This document shows positions 10,407 through 22,671 of a stretch of DNA of 64,000 bases, piece by piece. The notes below the pieces were generated by a model, which was not told where the DNA came from, searched no databases, and was given only the letters and a program-made list of their open reading frames with translations. This DNA comes from Gonatopus flavifemur (Eukaryota; Arthropoda; Insecta; Hymenoptera; Dryinidae), in contig JAFFJZ010000135.1 in the NCBI GenBank assembly GCA_018340375.1, positions 29,392-93,391 on the forward strand, written 5' to 3'. Made by a program: the position numbers and the translations under genes. Position 1 is the first letter of the stretch, and every line of letters begins with the position of its first letter.

Positions 10407-11719
10407 TCTCTGCTACTCTGATACATAATACACCTACATGAAACACAGACAATAATCAATTGAACAAGAGTTTTTATTGGACATAGGTATGAAGCAATTA
10501 TTCTAGGATTTTTAGTGGTTACTTTTCTCACCTTATTTTCATTTTCATAATGGATGCCAGTTGTCATCAATACTTAACCATAGTTGACTTTCACTCAAAG
10601 CGATGATGAACATACCTTTGCTATTAGAAGAAACCAATTATCGTGCTTCCACTATCCGATAAAACTATTGGTGTCTTCATACTTGACATCTACGATATGT
10701 TTTTCATTTTTATTATCCCATCTAATCGTACCAAAACACAAAGAATATGGTGTTTCCAAATGAGTGAATAATTTTCCATTGAATGGTATCAATTATGTTG
10801 TCGGTATGATGTTCTAGTCTCTCCTTACATAGAGTACGTATGGCACTAGCTAGCAACCGAATGAGTGAAGTTCGTATGAGACAGCGGAATGGAACATACG
10901 AGAAGTTTGGATACAGTTTTTTACATCAATTTTAGCATCTATCGTAAGTAACCATGGAAATTGGGACTCGTCTAAGACAAAACAAAATGTCACAAAGAAA
11001 AATCTCTTAGGCGATGGGTATATTTTGAATAGTTTTTAATTGAATATAGTGGAAAAATGATTCAGTAATTTGATTTTGAATCAATTTGAATAAAAAATTA
11101 TTTTGTTTTCATCTAACAAAAAGTTTCTTTAGGCACAATAAGATTGAAAATTTTATGACATAAACAACAAATATTCGTAAAGATAATAAAATGTCTGTAT
11201 ACGTATCTAATATTCCAATTTCAATGCATTGAATGGATGGTGAATACTGAATTAGTCTGATGTAGATTCACGAATAAATTCCAGTCACAATTTGATGATA
11301 TTTCTTCTTCCTTCCTGCTGTTTTTCGAGAAGAAGGTACTTGGCGATAATTTTGTTGCTTTTCAAATACATATTCGATGCATTTTACCAAAAATCACTCT
11401 TTATATGTGAAATAATCCGAAATAACTAATGGGTACTTGAAACTTGACGCGTGATCTAACCTTAAACGCAAACATTTCGACGAAAATTAGAGTTGGATGT
11501 TAATCCATTAATCCCAATAAATCGATTGATTCCGACGAAGAGTTGAATATAGTTTCATTTAACTCAAGTTTCATTGCGATGGTTTTAAATTCATCGATGT
11601 TGAAGCTCAGAAGAAGTAACTAATAAATATATTTTGTTTTGTGTCTTCAGCTATTGTAATTGTAATGCGTGTGGTATGAAAGCTTGAATAATGAATATAA
11701 GCATACGATCACGTAAATC
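10407..11719. other. Non-coding spacer
   Basis: AT-rich sequence with no open frame resembling a known protein and no clear repeat. Nothing supportable is seen. Confidence 0.5.
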
Positions 11720-11815
11720 GTGGCGTGGCTCGGTTGGTTAGGAACGTTGTTAGGATTAGGTTGTTGGGTTAGGTAGGCAAAACTCTGTGGGTTCGAATCT
11801 CCCTCATCCCCCATG
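11720..11815 (+). repeat. tRNA-like sequence, probable SINE head
   Basis: An A-box-like TGGCTCGGTTGGTTAGG (11726-11742) is followed by a B-box GGTTCGAATCT (11790-11800), the internal pol III promoter arrangement. The intervening GTTAGGATTAGGTTGTTGGG does not fold as a normal anticodon arm by inspection and the acceptor stem is not evident. A tRNA-derived SINE or tRNA pseudogene is therefore more likely than a functional tRNA. Confidence 0.5.
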
Positions 11816-12130
11816 ATTTTTCTTGGTTCGTATAAATTGACAACATTGATGAGATTGGAAGGGGATAGAAGCTGCATGAAAGGCTGCGTGACACAGAGGT
11901 TCGATTTATTTCATTTTTTTACTTTCCAATTGAAGTTATTATTCTATTTCAAGCAATCAATATTTGAAAGCAATCCAAAAAATTTTTTACACAATCAAGA
12001 TACGCAGTGTATCTTGAAATGAATGTTTATCAATTGTTCCTATATTATATTTGATGTCCCGGTAAGAATGTATACAAGATATTGGCAAACTATCGAGATG
12101 TAAGCGGTTATATCGTAAACTACCCGTACA
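11816..12130. other. Non-coding spacer, possible SINE body
   Basis: Follows the tRNA-like segment. No coding or repeat assignment is possible; a 69-codon frame here has no recognisable similarity. Confidence 0.35.
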
Positions 12131-12495
12131 GCACAACCACCGATCCTCCACCTAAGACTTCGGTGGACCAGAGGTGGAGAATTGGTGGAGAAATGGGAGC
12201 CGTGGAAATAAGGGAGAGTCTCCGTTAAGGCAACAGAGGGGCGACGGAGAAATGTCCGCCCCCTGTATTTTCAGTAAAACTCAAATTCGTGAATTCATAC
12301 ATGCAGATTTGGTTACGTAAATGGACCAATAAGAATTAAATCGAAAATACAGGGGGCGGACATTTCTCCGTCGCCTCTCCGTTGCCTCAACGGAGACTCT
12401 CTCTTATTCCTCCCTCATTTCCACGGCTCCCATTTCTCCACCAATTCTCCACCTCCAGTCCACCGAAGGCCTAAGTGGAGGATCGTTGGTTGTGC
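12131..12495. mobile_element. Palindromic MITE
   Basis: The arms 12131-12272 and 12342-12495 are near-perfect reverse complements around a loop of about 70 nt. The ends begin GCACAACCACCGATCC on the left and finish GGATCGTTGGTTGTGC on the right. There is no coding capacity. The superfamily is not assigned because no target duplication stands out. Confidence 0.85.
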
Positions 12496-12723
12496 GGAAA
12501 TGCATTGTTTACCAGTATAATCATCTCTACTATCCAGTATACAACTAGAGTTGGAAGAATATTTGGCCAACAGTATGGTGAAACCTGACATATTGTGAGT
12601 ATAAGTCACGATTACGATACTGTATGAAGTACCGCACGATACTTTTTCAGGAGATGTTAGCATAAATTTTTCTCCGTGTACACATCGTTTGAACCCATAC
12701 AGCACAAGAGTCCCCAAAAAGAA

Positions 12724-12914
12724 GTCCCGTTATGCTAATCAATAAGTATTCATTATGAATACTTTGAATTCAAAATGAACTCTTTATGAACAACTTAATG
12801 CTCAGCAAGAATTCATATCGGAATTCCGCAATGAATCCTTCGGGCATTCAATACGTTTTCATTTTGAATTCATTGGATTCATATTGAATTCATTATTAGT
12901 CGCATAACGGGGAC
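12724..12914. mobile_element. Short foldback MITE rich in GAATTC/ATGAAT
   Basis: Left segment GTCCCGTTATGCTAAT pairs with right segment ATTAGTCGCATAACGGGGAC in inverted orientation. The interior holds repeated ATGAATTC-like motifs that are also partly palindromic. It is a degenerate inverted-repeat element of about 190 bp without coding potential. Confidence 0.6.
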
Positions 12915-13524
12915 TATTCAAGAGATCTTGCAGAAGTCTTCAAGAATTCAAATTGATCTTTTGTGCTGGCTGGGAATAACCGAATGTACTTGGCACCCAT
13001 ACAGCACCGGGAGGTTCTATCAACATCCTCGGAACGTCTTCTGGAACATTGGAATGTTCTGAAAATGTTTCGGGACGTTCAAGAAACATCGCATGTACAG
13101 AGTGTCCCATTTGAATCTTTGAATGCAAATATCTCAAAAACATGCGTCTTAAACCAAAAGTACTTCATACCAAAGTTGTTATACAAAGAGGGGGCCACAA
13201 AACTACGATATCAGTTTTATCATAGATGGCGTTATGGTCGATTAAAATGGGGTCAACATCACTTTTTTGAACGAGAACCCCCACTTTTTATTGCATATCT
13301 TGATTCTACACAAAAAACTGAGTAACTGTTGCTTGAAACGTTTTTCTAAATTTCTGAAGATGGCGCCACAATCGATGAGAAATAAAGTCTAAGAAACAAT
13401 AAGCGGATATCTTGTGGAATGTGTCCAAGAGCCGAAATATCTCATCCGAATGTTGTTGTTGAGAGAAGGGACGATACAATGGCGATATCAGTTCCATAGT
13501 AGATGGCGCTGTCGTCGGTGAAAA

Positions 13525-13923
13525 TGTGGGCATCAACGCACACAGATTCACGCGCACACCTATCACGAAAGATAGAGATAGATATAGGTGATGCGTGGAG
13601 TTCTAAAAAGCGACTAGCAACAGTTAGTCAGTTGCGTGTCAGCCACCGCGCTAAGCGGACCTATTCGAGCGATCAGTCGATGTCGAGACGTTACGTACGA
13701 GCAATGTACGTTGCAATTTATAATAAAGTTCGATTCGTTAGTATACCTTATTCACGTGTTTTATTCACACGCTCATATACACTAACGATTGATGGAGACT
13801 TGGTTCCTGGGACTTGTTCCATTTAGTCATAGATGCGTCCCATCTTATGTGGATTATCGGCACATTATTATACTGATACCAGCGGTGAATATATCACCCT
13901 GGTAACCAAACATTATTCTCTAT
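13525..13923 (+). repeat. Gypsy 5' LTR
   Basis: About 399 bp, nearly identical to 19484-19882. It contains an AATAAAG signal near 13720 that may serve polyadenylation. The 3' edge is uncertain by one or two bases (CTCTAT versus CTCCAT). A primer-site-like TGGTGACCCCGAT begins about two bases after it; I cannot name the tRNA with confidence. Confidence 0.9.
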
Positions 13924-15098
13924 ACTGGTGACCCCGATTTGTGGATGTCTGAGCATTCAAGTGATTTCGAATGATTCGAGATAATCGACGCCGCGCAACA
14001 TCGACAAACTTTTGTTCAAAAGTCACGTTACACCAAGTGAACGTACGTACATACGTACAAGAGTGCTGTGTAACTAGTGAACGCCGAAATCAAATTATTG
14101 GTGGTGTAAATCAACATCCAAACGCTCGAAATCCAGCTCTATCGCTGTACGCAGCTCATCTGAAAAGCATTTCACGCGACATACAGAAATGACGCCATTT
14201 TGAGACGCCATCCACGCGGCTACCGGAAGTCTCCATTTTGACTTCACCGTCGTCTTCTACTCGTCTTCAGGAAGCAGCCATAACGGTCGCACGGACGAAC
14301 TACAACGACGCGGTCACGGAACGCGTTAGTCTCATCAAGACACGGCAGCGACTGAAACGTCGCACACACCACAAACAATTGTATGTTCGTTCTTTTTCGT
14401 TTTATTTTTCTTTTTGCCTTTTTAATTGCAAATTTTCGTCAATGTACAAATAATAATATTAGTATTGTATCTTTTTTGTCTCTATTCTTTCAATAAAAGT
14501 AGAAAACTTTCACTCGGTACATTGAGCGGTAAAAAAAACACACGAATACATATCGTTATACACAACCACTGCGTATTTATTGACATATCATTGCAGATAA
14601 CATTCAATTCAATATTCATTTTATCGTGTAGATGGTATCAATCTTGAGCGTTTCAATCATCAATCATTTCAAATCTTGTATGATTCCTTTGACTTGCGAG
14701 AATGTCTCGCACATAGTGACATTTCAAGACAGCTCGTAACATCAGTTGATTTGTTTCTTTGATTTTTCTTTTTCTTCTGTCTCGAAGTAAATTCTCGCTC
14801 ATTATATCTTATATGATTTTAATCTACGTAATTACCTACATATTAAGTTTATTATCGTTCTTTCCCATTGTAATTGGCAAGGTGTACATAGATACAATCA
14901 ATCTCAGCGAATGTCAGATTTATCTACCAATTGATTGAGTGAATCAGAGTTAGTTTTTTTCATATTCATTTATTATATACTTTATGCATGACGGATACGT
15001 GTGGTTCGAGTTTCTTCGGGGATCAAACGTTGTCGTTACCTATAGTTTGCCTTTTATTTTTCCTGTACGCTGTATATCTACGGGGTGACGGCGCGAAT
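13924..15098 (+). other. Gypsy leader region
   Basis: The untranslated leader between the 5' LTR and gag is about 1.2 kb. It begins with the presumed primer binding site and contains no recognisable protein. Short frames in it are not supported. Confidence 0.6.
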
Positions 15099-15990
15099 AT
15101 GGCAAATCCAGTAAACCCGGAGCAGGCGCTCGCACCGCAACAAATTCAAAATGCAGACTCAACACGGGTCCCTAGAATGCCGCAATTTTACCAAGACGAC
15201 CCTCGATTATGGTTCATTCAAATCGAAAGTTCCTTCCGCAACGCGAATATAACACGAGACCGAACAAAGGCGGATTATGTTATCGCATCACTAGATCCAG
15301 AATACGTTTCCATTATCCGGGATATTATTTTAGACCCGAACCCTAACGATGACATATTCAATCGAATTGAAGACAGAATTATTTCAAGGCTCGGCACGTC
15401 CTCGGAAACGAGACTTAGGCAACTTATTCGAGGTGAGGTGTCGATGGAAGGAAAACCTTCTCTTATGTTGCATCGCATGCAAGCGTTAAATGACGGGGGT
15501 TGCAGCTTAGACGTGATCAAAACACTATTTTTAGAACAGCTACCACCCCACATCAGAGCCATAGTTGTTGCTTCCGGTACAAACGATTTACAATCCATCG
15601 TAGACGCAGCCGATAGAATTTATGAAAAGGGCGAACCCCGGGGAAATATTATACAACACCAATTGCGTCAAAACAACACGGTCAAGCCGCACGCGATCAT
15701 TTCGATTTGTCCGCAGTTTCAACCGAAAACAATAATCTCCGCAAACAGGTAGAGAAACTAACGGAACAGGTACAACAATTAGTAGCTGGCCGATCATAAT
15801 GGCATCAGCGCACCAACCAAGCCGCAAATCTATCCTAATCCATGGAACAAATATAACGATCCAGTACATCGAATAAAAATCCAAGAAACAAAATCGGATT
15901 CTCATGGAGATTTGTTTTTATCACCGGAAATACAAGCACAAAGCGCGTAAATGCGTCAATCCCTGCTCCTGGCTTAATTTGCAGGACAAT
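15099..15990 (+). pseudogene. Gypsy gag
   Basis: The chosen start is the ATG at 15099 because the capsid homology begins just after it (PRMPQFYQDDPRLWFIQIE), whereas the upstream ATG at 14988 adds an unrelated hydrophobic leader. The protein shows the arthropod Gypsy capsid pattern with YVIASLDP and LFLEQLPPHIRAIV. A frameshift near 15690 ends the frame. In the next frame a coiled-coil-like LRKQVEKLTEQVQQL and a nucleocapsid-like segment with a Cys/His pattern ([18 protein letters not shown], about 15914-15967) can still be read. Gag would form the particle shell. Confidence 0.85.
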
Positions 15991-17119
15991 GATGAAACTC
16001 AGAACCACCATTCGAACGAGGCGTTGGCGGATCGGGTGGCTTTCAATCCAAACGCCTCCATGTTTTAGTCAAAACACACAGTTAAATTTTTCAGTAGATA
16101 CAGGATCGGACGTATCACTCATACCCGTCAACAAACGACATGCTCACAATGCATCAAATATATTTTTGTATGCCGCTAACGAAACGCGGGTGGCTACATT
16201 CGGTAAAAAGAAAATTACTCTTGATTTAGGTTTTCGTAAAAACATGTCTTGGGATTTCTTAATAGCCGACGTTCCAACCCCAATTATTGGAGCGGATTTT
16301 TTAGCGCATTTTCAGTTAGTGCCATCGCTCCACCAAGCATGTCTTATTGACTCGGCCAGCGGCCATCGCGTAAAGGGTTTCATCAAACAATCCGGTCTGC
16401 ACGGAGCCAGTTTAATTAACCGATCTAATCCATTCGAAAAAATTTTGACAGAGTTCCCCGAAATCGTAGGACTTGCCAAAGTTTTAGAACCATCATCAAA
16501 ACTCGTACAACACCGTATCGAGACCACTGCTCAACCTGTGGCAGCTCGCGCTCGGCGACTTCCACCAGATAAATTAGCTGCTGCCAAGGAGCAATTTCAT
16601 CAAATGACAAAGGACGGCATATGTAGGCCCTCGTCCAGCCCGTGGGCATCACCAATTCACGTGGTGAAGAAAAAGAACGGTCAATGGCGCATCTGCGGCG
16701 ATTACCGTCGTTTAAACGCCATCACTGTTCCTGATAGGTATCCCGTTCCTCACCTGCACGATTTTACGGCCAACTTAGCCGGCAAGACTGTATTCTCCAA
16801 ACTCGACCTTCATAAGGCTTATAACCAGATTTCAGTCGCGCCGGACGACATTTGTAAAACTGCAGTCATTACCCCATTCGGACTTTACGAGTTCGAGCGC
16901 ATGACTTTCGGTTTGCGAAATGCCGGCCAAACTTTCCAACGATACATTCACCACGCTTTAGGTGATTTAACTTTGTTTTTTCATATATCGATGACATCCT
17001 CGTGGCGTCTGATAACGCATTGGAGCACGAGCAACATCTCAAAATGGTTTTTGACCGTCTCAAACATTTTTCGCTCACTCTTAACTTTGAAAAATGCGAG
17101 TTCGGCAAACCCAAGTTAG
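15989..17119 (+). pseudogene. Gypsy pol: aspartic protease and RT, frameshifted
   Basis: A 376-codon frame. The retropepsin active site is [14 protein letters not shown] (about 16090). RT begins with [18 protein letters not shown] and [16 protein letters not shown]; the first catalytic Asp is in [13 protein letters not shown], and [14 protein letters not shown] follows. The frame shifts at about 16980, just at the catalytic YIDD box, which can be read only in another frame. The polypeptide is therefore interrupted at its active site. Confidence 0.88.
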
Positions 17120-17827
17120 ACTTTCTAGGATATTCGATCAGTTCTGAAGGGTTGAAACCAACTTCGGAGAAAATCGAATCAATTAAGAATTATCCTCAAC
17201 CCAAAACGGTCAGTGAATTAAGACGGTTCTTAGGGATGGTGAATTTTTACCGCAGAAGTCTTCCCAACGCAGCCACTACCATGGCACCATTGAACGCGTT
17301 CATTTCTGAACCCAAGAAGAACGACAAACGACCAATCAACTGGTCAAGTGAGGCCCTAGGAGCTTTCGAAAAAACCAAACACGACCTGGTTAACGCGACT
17401 CTTCTTGCTCACCCTGTGTCTGACGCTGAAACAAGGCTCATTTCAGACGCATCTGACTTCGGAATGGGAGCTTCCCCTTTAACAAAAGTCTTCTGGAATT
17501 TGGAAGCCTCTGGCATTCTTTTCCAAACGGTTCACACCCTCGCAACGCGCGTATAGTACCTACGACCGTGAACTCACGGCGATTTACGAGGCTATACGTC
17601 ATTTCAAATATCTCTTAGAGGGATACAATTTCAAAATTGTTACAGACCACAAGCCCTTACAGTATGCATTCCTGCAAAAAGCGGAAAATGCTCCGGCGCG
17701 CCGGCTACGTCAACTTTCATACATCTCCGAATTTACAACTCAAATTGAGTATCTTCCGGGCGATAATAACGTAGTCGCCGATTCCCTATCGCGAATTTCA
17801 ACCATTCGGTTCCCTACTGACTGGAGT
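17002..17827 (+). pseudogene. Gypsy pol: RT thumb and RNase H
   Basis: The frame 17002-17556 continues RT ([31 protein letters not shown]) and enters RNase H (RLISDASDFGMGA, first Asp). A frameshift before 17556 precedes the remainder: YDRELTAIYEAIRHF with the Glu, then TDHKPLQYA and ADSLSRI, which are read from about 17550 to 17800 in another frame. Confidence 0.85.
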
Positions 17828-18712
17828 TTGCAGGAAATAGCACAAGCGCAATTGGGCGATGACGAAATTCAAAACTTGGTTCATGACCCGAACACCTCTC
17901 TCACCATTCAAAAGGTTCAATGGGGACCCGAGCATTCAGCTATATATTGCGACCTCACAGGCGAAGCCTTACGCCCAATTGTCCCTCAATCACTTCGTAA
18001 AAACATCTTCGACAAATTACATAACCCTGCTCACCCAGGGGCAAAAGTGACAGACCGCGTAATTCGCAAACGATATGTATGGCCCAATATGCACAGAGAT
18101 ATCAAACAATGGTGTAGATTGTGTGTAGAATGTCAAAGATCTAAAGTCACGCGTCACAACCACGTCGTTCCATCTCAATTCGTGGCCCCCGATGGGCGAT
18201 TCAAGCACGTCCATTTGGATCTCGTGGGACCACTTCCTTTGTCCGATGGCTATCGCTATTGCCTTACGATGATCGACAGATTCTCTCGCTGGCCCGAAGC
18301 CATCCCAATGAAAGATATTGAAGCCATTACAGTTTGTCGCGCTTTCGTAGACAATTGGATTTCTCGATTCGGTTCCCCTGAAACCATTACAACGGATCAA
18401 GGATCTCAATTCGAGTCGCGACTTTTCGGAGCACTGCTTCGAACAACTGGAAGCAATCGTATTAGAACGACACCATATCACCCTGCCGCGAACGGAATGG
18501 TTGAGCGTTGGCACCGCTGTTTCAAAGCAGCTATTATGTGTCACGCGTATCAACAGTGGACCAGGTCCTTGTCAACAGTATTGCTAGGCTTAAGATGTAA
18601 CGTGCTTGATTCGGGTGCATCTCCCGCCGAATATTTATACGGGACCACGCTTCGAATTCCCGGGGAATTCATCCTCGCGGAGGATTTCACTCCCGAACCG
18701 TCTATTTTTTGA
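17828..18712 (+). CDS. Gypsy integrase core, open fragment
   Basis: A 294-codon open frame. The N-terminal zinc-binding HHCC module is visible as the His of HPGAK, the His of NMHRDI and CRLCVEC. The catalytic core has Asp in HLDLVGPLPL, Asp in TTDQGSQFE and Glu in NGMVERWHR, the full D,D,E triad of retroviral-type integrases. The frame ends at a TGA at 18710-18712 before the C-terminal domain, which lies in the following segment. As part of a broken pol it is unlikely to be made alone. Confidence 0.87.
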   Translation: MQEIAQAQLGDDEIQNLVHDPNTSLTIQKVQWGPEHSAIYCDLTGEALRPIVPQSLRKNIFDKLHNPAHPGAKVTDRVIRKRYVWPNMHRDIKQWCRLCVECQRSKVTRHNHVVPSQFVAPDGRFKHVHLDLVGPLPLSDGYRYCLTMIDRFSRWPEAIPMKDIEAITVCRAFVDNWISRFGSPETITTDQGSQFESRLFGALLRTTGSNRIRTTPYHPAANGMVERWHRCFKAAIMCHAYQQWTRSLSTVLLGLRCNVLDSGASPAEYLYGTTLRIPGEFILAEDFTPEPSIF

Positions 18713-19069
18713 GAGGAGTTCAAGGAACATATTCGCGCCGTCAAACCCGTACCGGTGGGACACCATCACAAGAAAAGAGCATTTTCATTCAAGGATTTGA
18801 GTTCATGTTCTCATGTGTTCCTTAAAGTCGGACACACCGAAAGGTCACTCGAACAACCTTTCACCGGACCACATAAAATCATAAACCGAACCTCTGACAG
18901 AGTTTTTGAGATTGACGTGGACGGTACACCTCGCCAAGTGTCGATTGAGAACATTAAACCTGCTTATTTTCTTAGAGAAGATTTATCTGGCAACTCTAAT
19001 GATTGTAACTCAAACGCACCCGCGTTAAGAACCTATGTGAATCCGAAAAGAATCCAGAATCAAACTTAG
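18713..19069 (+). pseudogene. Gypsy integrase C-terminal domain
   Basis: The end of pol, read mainly in the frame 18755-19069, shows the post-core pattern HVFLKVGH...PFTGPHKIINR...VSIENIKPAYF, a GPY/F-like module typical of Gypsy integrases. It is detached from the core by the stop at 18710-18712 and a frame change. Confidence 0.75.
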
Positions 19070-19483
19070 TTTTAGTATCTGTACATAGCAAAACCATCTT
19101 TATTTTCTCTCAAATCCATGCATAATATTGTTCTTACATAACAAGTTGTAACGCACATATGCGATTTAATTTTATCTCCTTAATTATTTTTCTACGTGTT
19201 CATAACAGTTATATATGGTTCATTTTTTTGAAGAGAACATGACATGTCATCACATCATTTTGTTCAACGGCACAACATAGTTATGTATCATTATTTTTTG
19301 TTTTCCAATAACATTATCACCAGTTCCTCTTCAAAACACACTTATGTATTTATTTATTAAGGAACACATGTAAAATATATGTATACGATTTAGTTTTAGC
19401 AGACGACTGATCGCTAAATTCAACAAAGTTAATTGTATACATCCAAATTTCGCTCCCTAGCCATCTCACTCAGGGGGGAGTCC
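19070..19483 (+). other. Gypsy 3' untranslated region and polypurine tract
   Basis: About 400 bp of AT-rich non-coding sequence ending in the purine run AGGGGGGAG (19472-19480) two to three bases before the 3' LTR. No envelope-like reading frame is present. Confidence 0.75.
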
Positions 19484-19882
19484 TGTGGGCATCAACGCAC
19501 ACAGATTCACGCGCACACCTATCACGAAAGATAGAGATAGATATAGGTGATGCGGGGAGTTCTAAAAAGCGACTAGCAACAGTTAGTCAGTTGCGTGTCA
19601 GCCACCGCGCTAAGCGGACCTATTCGAGCGATCAGTCGATGTCGAGACGTTACGAACGAGCAATGTACGTTGCAATTCATAATAAAGTTGAATTCGTTAG
19701 TATACCTTATTCACGTGTTTTATTCACACGCTCATATACACTCACGATTGATGGAGACTTGGTTCCTGGGACTTGTTCCATTTAGTCATAGATGCGTCCC
19801 ATCTTATGTGGATTATCGGCACATTATTATACTGATACCAGCGGTGAAAATATCACCCTGGTAACCAAACATTATTCTCCAT
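19484..19882 (+). repeat. Gypsy 3' LTR
   Basis: Direct repeat partner of 13525-13923, with only scattered differences by eye. Right flank AAAATAAGGTCAAC resumes the left arm of FB2. Confidence 0.9.
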
Positions 19883-20783
19883 AAAAATAAGGTCAACTTC
19901 AATTTTTCAAATGGAAACTCTTACTTTTTATCGCATATCATGATTCTACGCGAAAAAATGAGGAAGTTTTGTTTGAAACATTTTTTTCGAATTCTTGAAG
20001 ATGGAAACGGTGGGGAATGAGGTTGATGAAAAAGTTCTACTGCATCATGTGTAAAGCAACGCTCAACGTTACCGAAACATTGAATTAAAGTCATTTACAA
20101 TGTGTTGGACATAACATTCGTTGTGTTTTGTGTTCGATTTCTTCTCTGGAATTATTACTGTTTTGATTTGTTTGTCGAGCGTTGCTTCACACATAATGCA
20201 GTAGAACTCTTTCATCAACCTCATTTTTCACCGTTTCCATCTTGAAGAATTTAGGAAAAATGTTTCAAACAAAAACTCCTCATTTTTCCGCGTAAAATCA
20301 TGATATGCGATAAAAAGTAGGAGTTTCCATTTGAAAAATTGAAGTTGACCTCATTTTTACCGACCACAGCACCATCTACTATGGAACTGATATCGCCATC
20401 GTGTCGTCCCCCTCTTAACAACAACATTCGAATGGGATACTTCGGCTCTTGGATGCATTCCTCAAGATATCCGCATATTGTTCCATAGAATTTATTTCTC
20501 ATCGATTGTGGCGCCATCTTCAGAAATTTAGAAAAACGTTTCAAGCAACAGTTACTCAGTTTTTTGTGTAGATAATCAAGATATGCAATAAAAAGTGGGG
20601 GTTCCCGTTTAAGAAAGTGATGTTGACCCCATTTTAACCGATCATCACGCCATCTATGATGAAACTGATATCGTAGTTTTGTGGCCCCCTCTTTGTATAA
20701 CAACTTTGGTATGAAGTACTTTTGGCTTGAGATGCATGTTTTCGAGATATTTGCATTTAAAGATTGAAATGGGACACCCTGTA

Positions 20784-21995
20784 TATACCAGGGATGTACG
20801 AATGTCTGGTATAGTTTTATTTAGGTTTCCATGGAACGTTCATGAGACATTGAGAATGATAATTTGGTAATGTTCAAACTTTTGTCAAATCTTTCAATAT
20901 TCTCCATTTGGAGCCGATGCAAATGGACTGCGGTGGAGCCTGTATCGATGGATCTGACAAATTACATTTGCATCCTTTTAACACATCGCATATAATAAAA
21001 TTTAGTTCTGCGCCAATTTTAAGGTTATGTGAATCTCAAAAGATTGACTCAATTCTTGATAATTCATATTCTGCCAATAGTTTTGAACTGCTGAAATGAA
21101 ATATTTTCAAACATATGAAAATATATGAAAATGAAAATATTTAATAACCATGATATTCGAGAATTGAATCATTTGAAAACAAAGATAATGAGAGATGAAA
21201 ATGACAGTTCGTGAAAATATAAATATAATCCAGCTTAAATGGAACAACCGGAGGAATAGAACTTTGGAAGGAAACATTTAGAATGAATTGTATCTTCAGT
21301 CATATCAGTCAGGTTGACCTGTAGTTATTTTACAACAATTTCTATGATCAGAATACTTTTGTATCCGCTCGATTTTCGTCGAGTTGATCCTAAACAGTCT
21401 GCGTAATCATTCGTCAATTGCTCAGTCAAGTGCATCCGATGTAAAAATTTGTGTTATACCCACAGCGCTCCTGTCTTTTCTCCATTTCTTTCAACGCACC
21501 TAGCCAGTCGCGATGGTGGTGACATAAACCCTCGTGGAAATCCCAATTTTGAGAGTTTTTCAGAAATGCTCAGAATATTTTCCAGAGATTTTCAAGAATT
21601 ATTCTGAGTTTTGTAGGATTCTCAGGAATTCTCAGAGATATTTCCCCCAGGGAGATGTATAGGAACATCTGCGTCTCCTTGCTTTCTTCATCTACCAGTG
21701 ATTTTATTGAAAGTCTGATAGTATAATAGTATACTCGACACCAGGAACTGTTGCATATCCTCTGCGCTCCTGCCTCTTCTTCATTTCCTTTCTACACGCT
21801 ACCAATTGATATTGATCTTGCTGGTACATGATATTAGTATAGGCCACTTGTGGGGAAATTCCCACGGTCTCCCCACCACTTCCCCACTCCAGCTACCAAT
21901 TATGTTTAACATTATACTCAACCTCTTCCACTCAATCCCTGCTCTCTCCATCCTTCACCTGATTTTTGAGATGAGCTCTCTCTCTCTCTCTCTCG
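20784..21995. other. Non-coding spacer with a short direct repeat
   Basis: No gene is recognised. Two diverged copies of a segment of about 50 bp around GCGCTCCTG (about 21466-21515 and 21752-21805) are direct repeats containing TTCTTTC-like tracts. A (CT)n run at 21977-21993 abuts the left inverted repeat of Polinton 1. Confidence 0.45.
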
Positions 21996-22090
21996 CTGTT
22001 CTTGCGATTGTGAGTAAAGAAAAAAAAAAAAGCCGCGCGGTGATATCCCAGTATCTATGTTGACTACAATGTCATACGATTTAGATCAGT
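21996..22090 (+). repeat. Polinton 1 left terminal inverted repeat
   Basis: The 34 bases at 22057-22090 are the exact reverse complement of 37604-37637. The outer part (from CTGTTCTTGC at 21996) pairs imperfectly with 37638-37692, with several indels. The true outer end may lie further left in the (CT)n tract. Confidence 0.8.
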
Positions 22091-22671
22091 TCTTTTATGA
22101 ACAAAGTGTGTCTGGTCATGATTGACATGGGAAAAACAAGTCGAATCTTACATAAAATTGCACTGAAAAAACCTGTTCGGTACATCACGGTGGGGATGAG
22201 CCGCCGAAATCATGCACGATGTGATGAACGAAGTCTTCTTGTTTGATTCGGGAGAAAAAAAAGTTGAAGTTGTGATAGATAAGTTCTTATTTATCATGGC
22301 GGAATTAAATTAAATTCAGAACAGAAGATTTGCCAGGGTATCTGCAAGGAAAAGAAGTGGACAAAAATTTCAAAAAAATAATTCCATTTCATGAACAATT
22401 TATTTATTATAAAATAGTTTTAAAACAACAGAAAAATTTATACATTTGAAGAAAGTGTCACCCACTAGGGTTTTCCAGTAAGACAGCTTGTTCAAGGAAA
22501 ATAATCTGTTTGCTCTAATAAAATATTCTTCATTTGATCTCCGTGAAAGCCATTCAATGATACAGGACACAGAGAACAAACACGTGATGCATGAACACGT
22601 CTTGAATATCTTACATATGATACAATAAACATTGTGATGTGAATTCATTAAAAATCAAGCAAGTAATCATT
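22091..22671. other. Polinton 1 spacer between left repeat and polB
   Basis: AT-rich with no recognised gene. A (CA)n run sits just downstream, at about 22687-22704. Confidence 0.5.

Larger units (their letters stand above)
13525..19882 (+). mobile_element. Gypsy LTR retrotransposon, decayed
   Basis: Two direct repeats of about 399 bp (13525-13923 and 19484-19882) bound a 6.4-kb element with the Gypsy order gag, protease, RT, RNase H, integrase. Both start TGTGGGCATCAACG. The insertion lies in an A-run of FB2, giving an A-rich 4-5-bp target duplication whose exact edges are ambiguous. The LTRs are very similar by eye, yet coding frames contain several shifts and stops. No env-like frame is seen between integrase and the 3' LTR. 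Confidence 0.93.
13096..20783. mobile_element. Foldback element FB2, split by a Gypsy insertion
   Basis: Sequence at 13096-13524 continues at 19883 to about 20067 and together is the reverse complement of about 20174-20783, with a loop of about 105 nt at 20068-20173. The outer ends read TACAGAGTGTCCCATTT on the left and AAATGGGACACCCTGTA on the right, so CAGRGTGTCCCATTT termini sit within a TA dinucleotide that could be the target duplication. Excising the Gypsy element (13525-19882) rejoins the left arm exactly where its partner is continuous. Arm length without the insertion is about 610 bp. No transposase is encoded. Confidence 0.85.

Noticed and set aside
13503..13826. Near-identical frames at 13503-13826 and 19591-19785
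   Set aside because: They lie in the two Gypsy LTRs and reflect the repeat, not a gene.
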